Assembly: GCA_020428585.1 (NCBI GenBank)
Contig: JAGQMP010000036.1
Coordinates: 1-16,981, forward strand
Direction: 5' to 3'
DNA from: Patescibacteria group bacterium
GTDB taxonomy: Bacteria > Patescibacteriota > Minisyncoccia > Phycocordibacterales > UBA1006
DNA length: 16,981 nucleotides
This document shows positions 1 through 6,891 of this stretch, in pieces. A program made the position numbers and the translations under genes. The notes beneath the pieces are model-generated. The model was not told the origin of the DNA. It searched no databases and saw nothing but the letters and a program-made list of their open reading frames with translations. How positions within the stretch are numbered: the first letter of the stretch is position 1; every line of letters begins with the position of its first letter.

Positions 1-586
1 GGTACGCCGATAACAGAAGCGCGACGATCAACCCAATGGTTGCCGTAACGCCGATTAACGGCATTTTGAACGCAACCGCGCCAACCATCGTGGCAAGGTA
101 TGCCACCGCCAGATCAGCGGAAACCCTGGTAATTCCGATTCGAATGTCACCGATAATGTTATTGACGTATTCCCGAGCCATCGCAATATTGGCGATGGAC
201 AAGGCTTGTTCGGTCTGCAACTGTTTAATGTTCTTTTTAACGAATTGACGACCTATGATTCGGTCGGTGTTCATTCGTGTATCCCCATAATTCTTTTCAA
301 TCCTGAGGTTTGTCCTTTGGTTGATCCATATACGCAGGATCACCAAAGAAATAACAATGGCTAACAGACTGGTAACCCAGGGAGTATCGGTGGCAATGGC
401 CCTGTCGACCAATTCACCGAATACCCACGGCGTAACCATCAATATGATAGTTCCGACAAATATCGTCATGCGTATGCGACGCATGTTTTTCTTGGTTTCT
501 TTTGATACGAGTTCTTTTTCCATTTTTCTTAAAACGGAAAGCGCGTCCTGCATGCGCATCGCAGTGTGTCGTAAATACTTGATCAT
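1..586 (-). CDS. ABC exporter transmembrane domain, N-terminal part (partial, runs off the left edge)
   Basis: The minus strand is open from an ATG at 586 to the window edge, giving about 195 residues without a stop. The protein starts with a charged cytoplasmic stretch (residues 1-39) and then has hydrophobic segments near residues 40-58 and 69-86, with a further pair near 165-195. The segment PWVFGELVDRAI after the first membrane helix fits the usual start of type I ABC exporter membrane domains, where a Pro-Gly-x-x-x-Asp pattern follows helix 1. Such proteins move lipids, peptides or drugs across the inner membrane, driven by an ATPase domain that would lie beyond the window. The substrate cannot be read from this part. 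Start choice: first ATG after a plausible promoter; no clear ribosome binding site. The family call is moderately sure; another polytopic membrane protein is possible. Confidence 0.6.
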   Translation of the reverse strand, partial: MIKYLRHTAMRMQDALSVLRKMEKELVSKETKKNMRRIRMTIFVGTIILMVTPWVFGELVDRAIATDTPWVTSLLAIVISLVILRIWINQRTNLRIEKNYGDTRMNTDRIIGRQFVKKNIKQLQTEQALSIANIAMAREYVNNIIGDIRIGITRVSADLAVAYLATMVGAVAFKMPLIGVTATIGLIVALLLSAY

Positions 587-624
587 GATTAGTATGTTTT
601 TGTGAATGTATGAGTTTGGCATTT

Positions 625-652
625 ACCATATCACAAAAATATATTTTATCAA
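625..652 (-). promoter_or_regulatory. Putative promoter of the ABC exporter gene
   Basis: Read on the minus strand, TTGATA (647-652) and TATGGT (625-630) are separated by 16 bases, a sigma-70-like arrangement. Transcription would start about 30 bases upstream of the ATG at 586. The region is AT-rich, so chance matches are possible. Confidence 0.4.
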
Positions 653-664
653 ATACTATACCGT

Positions 665-691
665 ACCTAAAAAACGCCATCGTGGCGTTTT
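665..691 (-). terminator. Rho-independent terminator downstream of the restriction operon
   Basis: A perfect 9-bp stem (671-679 with 683-691) and a 3-base loop. On the minus strand the stem is followed by T residues (six Ts in a row counting the stem end). It lies just after the stop at 696, so it closes the leftward hsd transcript before the ABC exporter promoter. Confidence 0.75.
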
Positions 692-695
692 GTGT

Positions 696-881
696 TTATG
701 ATTTCGGGGTAGCTTTGAAGATGTCACCTTCGACGCGGGTGATCGGTCCGTCGATTTGTTCGAGGATTGAACGTTCCTTTTCATCATCGATTATCAGGCG
801 TCCGTTGTCCGCCACGTGGGCGTTTTCCTTTGCAACCAACCACGCCTGCGTGTCCCATTTATTTTTCAATTTCTTCTTCAA
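696..881 (-). CDS. Small ORF of 61 residues, possibly the 3' remnant of an older chromosomal gene
   Basis: The frame opens inside the end of hsdS. The only start is a TTG at 881, overlapping hsdS by 23 bases, with no visible ribosome binding site. The part lying after the hsdS stop reads as ordinary protein: about 50 residues rich in Asp/Glu with AWLVAKEN, GRLIIDDE and EQIDGPITRVEG, ending in FKATPKS. Its G+C is about 53% (84 of 158 bases in 701-858), like the housekeeping genes here and unlike the adjoining hsdS at 33%. I do not recognise the family. Either it is a translationally coupled small gene, or the AT-rich restriction cassette landed in a resident gene and left its C-terminal coding tail. 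The composition step at the hsdS stop favours the second reading. Existence as an expressed protein is uncertain. Confidence 0.4.
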   Translation of the reverse strand: MKKKLKNKWDTQAWLVAKENAHVADNGRLIIDDEKERSILEQIDGPITRVEGDIFKATPKS

Positions 882-2214
882 CCATTCGCTTAGCTTTTTC
901 GAGTAACTCTCTACTTTCTTTACGAAGCTGATGGCTCTCAGTTATTTTTCTTGCAATTTTTTCCTGAAGAGATTTTGAAAGAAGTGGGATTCTAAAACTT
1001 TCAAAATCAGATGGTTTCAAATGGGCAATTAGTGCGCCACCTGATAATTGATCAACTTGTGATCTGCATAAAACAGAGTTTAAAATTAAAACCAAGGCCT
1101 CTTTTTCAAAATCTTTATATTCTTTTTTTAAATTCAAACGCAAAAATGCCCCACTCAAAATTCCATTGATTTCATCCTTAACAAGATAGCTCCGGCCGAT
1201 AGTTCCATCTTTGGTATACAAAATCTCACCTTTTTTAGGCTGATGTTTTTCACGCAGCTCTTCAAAAACTTTTTCTGAAATCTTTTTACCAGAATTTTCA
1301 ATTCCTTGTTCTGAAAAATCAGATACGCGAATAAAATCTTTTCCCTTATCAACATAAGCCTCGGATCCTACCTCAACTCCTTTTTTACGAGAAAAAATAT
1401 TAGCAACCGTATCGTACCCGCCTTTATATTTTTCTATCTTTTCTATAATTTCTGCATATTTTGGTTGAAAATATTCAGCATCAAAACGTTCAGCTTCTGC
1501 AACATCTTTTTTTGTAGCAGAAAATGCCAAAGATTGTTTTGGTGCATAGTATAACAATCCAAGCTCTGAGAGTAATAATTCTTCCGCTTCTTGGTAGAGT
1601 TTTTTAGATTGATTTTTTTTTTGATGGGCGTTTTTTACCATCTTTTCAACCTTTACTTGAAACGAACCTGAAAACATGGGCATAATGAAACCTTTCATAT
1701 CTTTTATATACAGATTTGGCTGTACATTCCCAACGGTGTTTCTTTGTGATTGCATTCTCCCGTACTTTGAAAGCAAGAAAGTAGAGATAAAATAAGACGA
1801 GATGCTATTTGGTCTAATAATTCCGACATGACGATCTGAATTGGCTGGTAATAAATCCTCGGTCACCGTAGCACAGTTACCAATAGTACCCACAGTCGAA
1901 ATGATGACGTCACCGGCCTGTAAAGCTGTTCTGGGATTTTTATTATGTTGCTCTTTAGAAATGAATCCCAACCCAGAAGTATCAAAAAAATTTTCTTTTG
2001 GTGCTTTTGCAGAAAAGAGCAATATGTTGCTTTTATCGTCAAAATCAATAGACGAATGAATACCGTCAGTAATAAAAGCAACATCTTCAAAAAGAAGGTG
2101 TTCTTTCTTTTTAAGTAGGTTGTACATCTTAAGATATTCGGGCTTAAAATACTCGGCATCAAAACGTTGTGCTTCCAAAATATCAGAATATTTAATTTTA
2201 CTAATTTGTGACAT
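859..2214 (-). CDS. hsdS: Type I-like restriction-modification specificity subunit (HsdS)
   Basis: This 451-residue protein should choose the DNA target for the HsdM-type enzyme encoded two genes upstream. It has the two-repeat plan of S subunits. A target-recognition domain (about 38-175, with GDVIISTVGTIGNC at 101-114) is followed by a helical spacer (185-217). A second target-recognition domain (about 270-410, with GEILYTKDGTIGRSY at 329-343) is followed by a C-terminal coiled coil (414-450). Each half begins with the same signature, RFDAEYF (17-23 and 243-249), showing internal duplication. Two complete domains predict a bipartite asymmetric target. Only one base separates its ATG from the TGA of the preceding ATPase gene, so translation is probably coupled. 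G+C is about 33%, far below flanking core genes. The S-subunit assignment is firm; the target sequence cannot be read from the protein. Confidence 0.92.
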   Translation of the reverse strand: MSQISKIKYSDILEAQRFDAEYFKPEYLKMYNLLKKKEHLLFEDVAFITDGIHSSIDFDDKSNILLFSAKAPKENFFDTSGLGFISKEQHNKNPRTALQAGDVIISTVGTIGNCATVTEDLLPANSDRHVGIIRPNSISSYFISTFLLSKYGRMQSQRNTVGNVQPNLYIKDMKGFIMPMFSGSFQVKVEKMVKNAHQKKNQSKKLYQEAEELLLSELGLLYYAPKQSLAFSATKKDVAEAERFDAEYFQPKYAEIIEKIEKYKGGYDTVANIFSRKKGVEVGSEAYVDKGKDFIRVSDFSEQGIENSGKKISEKVFEELREKHQPKKGEILYTKDGTIGRSYLVKDEINGILSGAFLRLNLKKEYKDFEKEALVLILNSVLCRSQVDQLSGGALIAHLKPSDFESFRIPLLSKSLQEKIARKITESHQLRKESRELLEKAKRMVEEEIEK

Positions 2215-2215
2215 A

Positions 2216-4024
2216 TCAATTATTTAATTCATCAAATTTCTGCTGGATAAAATCAAGTACTGTTTCAAAATTATTTCGAGTACTCTTCATTATTTGAAAA
2301 TCTTGATCATTTATAAATAAATTCTCTATCGATTTATTGAAGTGTGTTTTATTATAAGTTGTGTCTTTAGGATAAGTAACCTGTTGAATATTAAGCTTCT
2401 CGTCCGTCTTTTTCTTTAGAAAAAGATTCTCTGTCTTAAGTCCAGAAAAACTAGAGTTAATATCTTCAAGTGTGAATAAGTTATTCGTTAACTCTTCACT
2501 AATCTTTTCTAAGTACCTGGCTTTTGCTTCTTCCCCTGCTTCGTCTCCATCAAAAATAGCTATGAATTTTCTATTGTTGGCAAGATATTCTCTAAAAATT
2601 CTGTCATATTTATCAACACTAGCCCCAGGATAAAAAACAAAATCATAGTCTTTTTCTTTAAAAAATTTAGATTTAATCCATTTAAAAGTGTAATAATCCC
2701 ACTTACCTTCAAGAAAAACAACTTGATTTGAGGGAGCTAGTGGGCTCTCAACATATTCTAAAATATCCAAAATTGGCTTAATGTGTGTTTCTTCGTTTTC
2801 GGAATCAGAAACAAAAGAGCGGTAAGGTAGGGCTTTTATATCCTGTTGGTAATTATATATGTCCTCTTCGTTGCGCCCTTCATCTTTTACAACAAAAGCA
2901 TTAGAAAGAAAATCAATACTTAAAAGATAATGACTATGAGTTGAATATATAATCTTTGCGCTATCTACCAAATTCCTAAATATCGAAAGAAGTTTTATCT
3001 GAGAACTTTGATGAAGATTACTAGCTGGCTCATCAAATAAGAAAAGGTATTCTCCACTCTCCCCGTCTCTTGCTTTTCTAAACTCTGTAAACAATATAAA
3101 ACCAAAAAACCAACGAAATCCTAGACTTCTTTCGTGAACGTGAAATGGACTTCCGCCGTCGTCAATTTTTATCTCCATAAATGTTCCAGTAGCATCAAGA
3201 GTTATATCAACCAATATGTCTTTTCTTGTTCCAGGAAAAATATTTAACCATGGCTCCAAAATTCGACGTTTTAATTCTTTTGCAATATCATTTTTTATTT
3301 TTGCCGCAGCACTTTGCTTGGCGGGATCACCTACCGACTTAACCTTCGTTAAGAAATCAGAAAGATTGTAGGATGGATTGATTGATCTTAAAACATCATC
3401 TACCACCTTTCGATATTCTTTTAAATTATTTTTGTCCTCATCACTAAGTGCGAGTAAATCGATGTTTTCTAAGTAAATTTGTTCAGGAAATTTAAATAAG
3501 AAGTCTGAGAAATATAGAATTTTTGGGATCAAACTTTGTTCAATTGTATCCGTTATTTTTCTCCACAAATCAAGATCTTTGTCAAAAAGCTTTATGAAGT
3601 TTGCTGCCTGCCTTCTTTTTATAAAATAGGGCAAAATCCAAGATGTATCAAAGCCTTCAAACTCAGAATTAGAGAAGTTGTACGCTTTAATAACAGTGAC
3701 TTTCTCAACCTTATTTCGAATTTCATAATTTTCCCCTACTATGAGGTTTTCAATAATATTTTGATCATTTTCATCAAGCTCTAAGACCGCACGAACCTCA
3801 ACCTTTCCACTAAAAAAACCTGCTCGAGCTTTATGAAGTAGTTTATGTTCTAAGCCAGATTTCTGACCTCTTTGAAATAAATCAAGTGCTTCTAGAATGG
3901 TTGTTTTTCCACTTTCATTTAAGCCCACTAATGGGAATATTTTTCCGCTAGGAATTTTTGCAAAATCAAGAGATAGCTCTTTTATTCCTTTAAAATTTTC
4001 AATTTCAAACTTTACAAATTTCAT
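2216..4024 (-). CDS. OLD-family ATPase with C-terminal TOPRIM nuclease domain
   Basis: This 602-residue protein combines an ABC/SMC-type ATPase with a TOPRIM nuclease domain, the plan of the OLD family (phage P2 Old, GajA of Gabija). Seen: the FENFKGI-type start (7-14 region), Walker A GLNESGKT (34-41), a signature-like RSLGF (299-303), Walker B with LFDEPASN and D331/E332, and a switch His in STHSHYLL (361-368). TOPRIM residues are E439 in VVFLEGKWD and the D492-G-D494 motif in IFDGDEAGEEA. All expected catalytic positions are present. It sits between hsdM (4-base gap) and hsdS (1-base gap), in the same AT-rich operon, so it is co-expressed with them. The position suggests a job tied to restriction, either as the effector nuclease or as a backup that senses its inhibition. 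That role is inference; family membership is well supported. Confidence 0.88.
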   Translation of the reverse strand: MKFVKFEIENFKGIKELSLDFAKIPSGKIFPLVGLNESGKTTILEALDLFQRGQKSGLEHKLLHKARAGFFSGKVEVRAVLELDENDQNIIENLIVGENYEIRNKVEKVTVIKAYNFSNSEFEGFDTSWILPYFIKRRQAANFIKLFDKDLDLWRKITDTIEQSLIPKILYFSDFLFKFPEQIYLENIDLLALSDEDKNNLKEYRKVVDDVLRSINPSYNLSDFLTKVKSVGDPAKQSAAAKIKNDIAKELKRRILEPWLNIFPGTRKDILVDITLDATGTFMEIKIDDGGSPFHVHERSLGFRWFFGFILFTEFRKARDGESGEYLFLFDEPASNLHQSSQIKLLSIFRNLVDSAKIIYSTHSHYLLSIDFLSNAFVVKDEGRNEEDIYNYQQDIKALPYRSFVSDSENEETHIKPILDILEYVESPLAPSNQVVFLEGKWDYYTFKWIKSKFFKEKDYDFVFYPGASVDKYDRIFREYLANNRKFIAIFDGDEAGEEAKARYLEKISEELTNNLFTLEDINSSFSGLKTENLFLKKKTDEKLNIQQVTYPKDTTYNKTHFNKSIENLFINDQDFQIMKSTRNNFETVLDFIQQKFDELNN

Positions 4025-4028
4025 AAAA

Positions 4029-6074
4029 CTACTTCCAAAAACTCAATTTTTGACCTTTCGCCCATGCCTCAAATTCAAAAGCAATATCATCGAGATCATG
4101 ATTTTGTATTAAATGGTTGTGACCATCTAGTCTGCGTTCACCATTTTCATCAACCTCATAAATTTCTTGTCCTGAATTATCTTTTCCAGAGTTTTCTGAA
4201 ATGGCCATAAAAATTTCATAGTCTTCTATTTTTGGATTATACGTTTTTGAATTTTTGTCCTCGTCCCATTTTTGAATAAAGAGTACCGAGGTTTTAGTCC
4301 CTGTGTGCGGTTTAAATGTATTTCCATCTAACCCAACAACTGCGATCAATCGTGCTCGCTCCATAATAAAATCACGTACTCGTTGATCAGAAGTATTATT
4401 AAATCGTCCTTGTGGCAAGACAATCGCCATCCGCCCACCAGGTTTTAAGAAATTCAGGTTCCGTTCGATAAACAATACATCACGAGAAACCTTGTTTGAT
4501 TTTTTACCTTTCTCGTTAAATGAAACTTCATAGTTAGAAATCAATCGTCCATCCTTGATATCACCTGCGAAAGGTGGATTCGCCATAACGATATCCAAAT
4601 TAAATTCTTTTGGATTTTTGCGATCTCTTGCAAGATCAAGCAATCGATAAAAACCTTCAAGGTAAGTTTTTATCCAAGAACTATCTTTCAACTTTTCTTC
4701 CCAACGTGTGTAATCAAGGGTATTAAGATGAAGCACATTTGTTCGTCCATCACCAGCAATCATGTTAAGTGTACGGGCAACACGAACAACTTTTTCATCA
4801 AAATCAATCCCAAATACTTTGTTTACATAGTCTTTCTGTTCACTAGTTAATTTTTGATTTGAAAAATTGTGAAAATTTGATTTTCCTTGGTTTTGCAACT
4901 TTCCCCAAACATTAAACAAAGTATGGACAGTAAAGCCACAACTACCGCACGCAGTATCAATCATATATTCATCAGGTTGTGGGTTCATCATATATACACA
5001 CATATCAATGACGTTTCGTGGAGTGAAATATTGCCCTTTCTCGCCTTTTGATGATTTCCCTACGAGGTATTCAAAAGCTTCGTCTATAACCTGAAGGTTT
5101 GAGTTAAAAAGTTTTACATTCTGCAAAAAACCTACACAAATTTGAAGATGATTCTCATCGGTAATACGAAGTGGTTCTCCTGATTCAAATATTCCATGCC
5201 ATTTATTTTTTGCATTTTTAAAAAGATCATTAATAACATCTTTTGTACGATATGCGTCACCTCGAGAACGAAATTCTAATTTTCTGAAATCATCATCATC
5301 AATCTGTTCTAAAACTTCTTTATCAGAAAGCTTTAGATTTTGTTTTTTAATAATCTTGAACTGAGTTTCAATGCTGATTCGGTCATCTGCACTTTCCATC
5401 TCATCATAGAGTTTAGTGAAAATTAATTTAAAAACCTCCTCGAAAACATCAACACCTGCATTTGCAAGCACCTCGTCTTCCATTTCTTTAATAAGTGATT
5501 TGAGTGACTTTCGTTCTTCAGAAAGTCTATCTTTTTTCATTAAATCAAGATAAGTAAAACTTTCATCCTTTATATCATCAATAGTCTCTGAGGCTTTTGG
5601 AATATCGGAAAGTGGCTCGAAATAATTAGGATCAAGTCGTTCATAGTAATCAATCTCTTTTCCATTGGTCCATACAGCGAGGGGGGCGCCTGTTGCATTA
5701 GTATAGCTCTTGAGTTGGTCTTTCCCGTCTTTTGCTTTATGTTTTTTAATTTCAAGAACACAATAAATGCTGGTCTTATTAGTTTTATTGTATATAACAA
5801 TATCCGCGAATTTTTTCTCACGTCCAAAGTTAACAGTATACTCAACATCAAGAAGATCTATTGTATACCCATAATCATAAATCAACTTATCGAGCATAAG
5901 CTGACGAACCGCCTCTTCAGGTTTAACTTGAATATCCTTACCACGTTTTAAACATTGAATATAATATTTTCCCTTCTTTTCAAAGATTTGTGATTCAACG
6001 CGATCAATTCCTTCTTTTGAGAATACATTGAGGTCATATTTATTATCTGATTTTATAAGCTCGTGTAGTTTCAT
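4029..6074 (-). CDS. hsdM: N6-adenine DNA methyltransferase (HsdM type) with N-terminal HsdR-like nuclease domain
   Basis: This 681-residue protein joins two activities normally on separate subunits. Residues about 50-145 form a PD-(D/E)xK nuclease of the HsdR N-terminal type: D91 in FADIVIY, E108-x-K110 in VLEIKK, and a QxxxY motif (Q120, Y124). Residues about 205-340 resemble the HsdM helical region. The methyltransferase core follows: GQYFTPR (347-353), SAM-binding motif I DTACGSCGF (373-381), FGIDFDEK (421-428) and catalytic NPPF (499-502). It should methylate adenine and may cleave unmodified DNA, guided by HsdS. There is no helicase domain and no hsdR in the operon, so the plan resembles type IIB enzymes such as BcgI rather than a translocating type I enzyme. 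The first ATG is used; a TATAAAAT box lies about 10 bases upstream. Methyltransferase call firm, nuclease activity inferred from intact motifs. Confidence 0.9.
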   Translation of the reverse strand: MKLHELIKSDNKYDLNVFSKEGIDRVESQIFEKKGKYYIQCLKRGKDIQVKPEEAVRQLMLDKLIYDYGYTIDLLDVEYTVNFGREKKFADIVIYNKTNKTSIYCVLEIKKHKAKDGKDQLKSYTNATGAPLAVWTNGKEIDYYERLDPNYFEPLSDIPKASETIDDIKDESFTYLDLMKKDRLSEERKSLKSLIKEMEDEVLANAGVDVFEEVFKLIFTKLYDEMESADDRISIETQFKIIKKQNLKLSDKEVLEQIDDDDFRKLEFRSRGDAYRTKDVINDLFKNAKNKWHGIFESGEPLRITDENHLQICVGFLQNVKLFNSNLQVIDEAFEYLVGKSSKGEKGQYFTPRNVIDMCVYMMNPQPDEYMIDTACGSCGFTVHTLFNVWGKLQNQGKSNFHNFSNQKLTSEQKDYVNKVFGIDFDEKVVRVARTLNMIAGDGRTNVLHLNTLDYTRWEEKLKDSSWIKTYLEGFYRLLDLARDRKNPKEFNLDIVMANPPFAGDIKDGRLISNYEVSFNEKGKKSNKVSRDVLFIERNLNFLKPGGRMAIVLPQGRFNNTSDQRVRDFIMERARLIAVVGLDGNTFKPHTGTKTSVLFIQKWDEDKNSKTYNPKIEDYEIFMAISENSGKDNSGQEIYEVDENGERRLDGHNHLIQNHDLDDIAFEFEAWAKGQKLSFWK

Positions 6075-6236
6075 ATTAGTTGAATTTTATACATCACATT
6101 TTAACATAAAAATTAATTTTAATGCCTAATATCTTGCTACCTATTTAAAAACCTGCTCATATAATAAACCAAACCATAAATATTGTTATAATCAAAAATT
6201 ACGGTATACTAAAAAGGAATTTTAATTACACATGTC
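6075..6236. promoter_or_regulatory. AT-rich divergent promoter region between hsdM and the exported-protein gene
   Basis: The region separates two genes read away from each other. On the minus strand a TATAAAAT box (6084-6091) ends about 10 bases before the hsdM ATG, implying a very short leader; no convincing -35 was found. The plus-strand promoter is listed separately. No clear operator or regulator gene was seen. Confidence 0.4.
6183..6210 (+). promoter_or_regulatory. Putative sigma-70-like promoter of the exported-protein gene
   Basis: TTGTTA (6183-6188), 16-base spacer, TATACT (6205-6210). Transcription would begin near 6217, about 20 bases before the ATG at 6237. An AAGGA lies at 6214-6218, too far from the ATG and probably at the transcript start. 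Confidence 0.55.
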
Positions 6237-6698
6237 ATGAAAAAAAGAATAGTATTACTCGCGGTTTTTCTATCACTTATCCTTGCGTGCGAAGCGTACG
6301 GACAAGGATACGAAAACAAAGCAGACATTTACCTCGACTTTAACGAGGAAATCCAAAAATGTCCCTATGAATCGATCGTAACCTTTAAGGATCCAAAGGA
6401 AGAAGGCATTCAATTTAACCTATGCGGGAAAGCCCTTCTCATGTTTCTGTATGAAGCACGGGTGGACACCTTGTCGATAGAAAATTTAAAGAAGGTGCCT
6501 TTTGTCAAAACAACTGATGTAAAAAATTTGGTTGCAATGTGGCGAAAAGACAATCATCAAAGTCTTATGGATTACTACGACGGAGTATACCCATATTTTA
6601 ACAAAAATATGATGTTTAATACGTTCTTGGTAGAAACAGAAGAAGACAAGATAATTATTTACCCTGTGGTTTGGCGCTATGAAAATGCCATTGATTGA
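6237..6698 (+). CDS. Exported protein of unknown function (possible lipoprotein)
   Basis: A 153-residue protein with a clear N-terminal export signal: basic MKKR, a hydrophobic core (5-17), then ACEAYGQG. The C at residue 18 follows I-L-A, a near-match to a lipobox, so it may be a lipoprotein; signal peptidase I cleavage after AYG is the alternative. The mature part is mixed alpha/beta in appearance, with Cys at 43 and 63 that could form a disulfide, and no motif I recognise. It ends with a run likely to be beta strand (KIIIYPVVWRYENAID). It has its own promoter and terminator and is read away from the restriction operon, so no functional link is implied. G+C is about 42%, between the restriction genes and the core genes. 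The gene is real; function unknown. Confidence 0.8.
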   Translation: MKKRIVLLAVFLSLILACEAYGQGYENKADIYLDFNEEIQKCPYESIVTFKDPKEEGIQFNLCGKALLMFLYEARVDTLSIENLKKVPFVKTTDVKNLVAMWRKDNHQSLMDYYDGVYPYFNKNMMFNTFLVETEEDKIIIYPVVWRYENAID

Positions 6699-6705
6699 TG
6701 AACAA

Positions 6706-6732
6706 GGCCTCCTGTTGTTGGAGGTCTTTTTT
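6706..6732 (+). terminator. Rho-independent terminator after the exported-protein gene
   Basis: A 7-bp stem GGCCTCC/GGAGGTC (one G-T pair), a 7-base loop and six Ts (6727-6732), beginning just after the stop codon. Confidence 0.85.
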
Positions 6733-6740
6733 ATGAAACC

Positions 6741-6768
6741 TTGTTTGAATTAACGTAACCGCTATAAT
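6741..6768 (+). promoter_or_regulatory. Promoter of the tRNA-Val gene
   Basis: TTGTTT (6741-6746), 16-base spacer, perfect TATAAT (6763-6768). The start would fall about four bases before the tRNA 5' end. Confidence 0.7.
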
Positions 6769-6778
6769 CAGGTACGTT

Positions 6779-6852
6779 GCACAATTAGCTCAGTTGGTTA
6801 GAGCGCTCGCCTGACTTGCGAGAGGTCATAGGTTCGAATCCTATATTGTGCA
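6779..6852 (+). tRNA. tRNA-Val (anticodon GAC)
   Basis: A complete 74-base cloverleaf. It has a 7-bp acceptor stem GCACAAT/ATTGTGC, a D arm with GCTC/GAGC, a 5-bp anticodon stem CTCGC/GCGAG, a T arm ATAGG/CCTAT with loop TTCGAAT, and discriminator A. The anticodon loop reads CTGACTT, giving anticodon GAC, which decodes GUC and GUU. A35, C36 and A73 match known valine identity elements. No CCA is encoded, so CCA must be added after transcription. Position 37, next to the anticodon, is T rather than the usual purine, which is unusual. Confidence 0.93.
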
Positions 6853-6856
6853 CAGG

Positions 6857-6891
6857 AGCTAAAAAACGCCTATTTGAGGTGTTTTTTAGCT
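6857..6891. terminator. Bidirectional terminator between tRNA-Val and the histidine kinase gene
   Basis: A 14-bp inverted repeat (6857-6870 with 6878-6891, one G-T pair) around a 7-base loop, with six As on one arm and six Ts on the other. It ends tRNA-Val on the plus strand and the kinase on the minus strand. The kinase TAA (6886-6888) lies inside the stem. Confidence 0.85.

Noticed and set aside
414..680. Minus-strand frame of 88 codons and plus-strand frames in the same area
   Set aside because: They overlap the ABC exporter frame, lack family features and are rich in His/Arg/Met as expected of out-of-frame reading.
696..6074. Classical complete type I R-M system
   Set aside because: No HsdR helicase is encoded in the operon, and the nuclease domain is fused to HsdM.
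6232..6240. ATGTCATGA, a two-codon upstream ORF overlapping the exported-protein start
   Set aside because: Too short to judge, no ribosome binding site, and the downstream ATG has a clear signal peptide; probably accidental.
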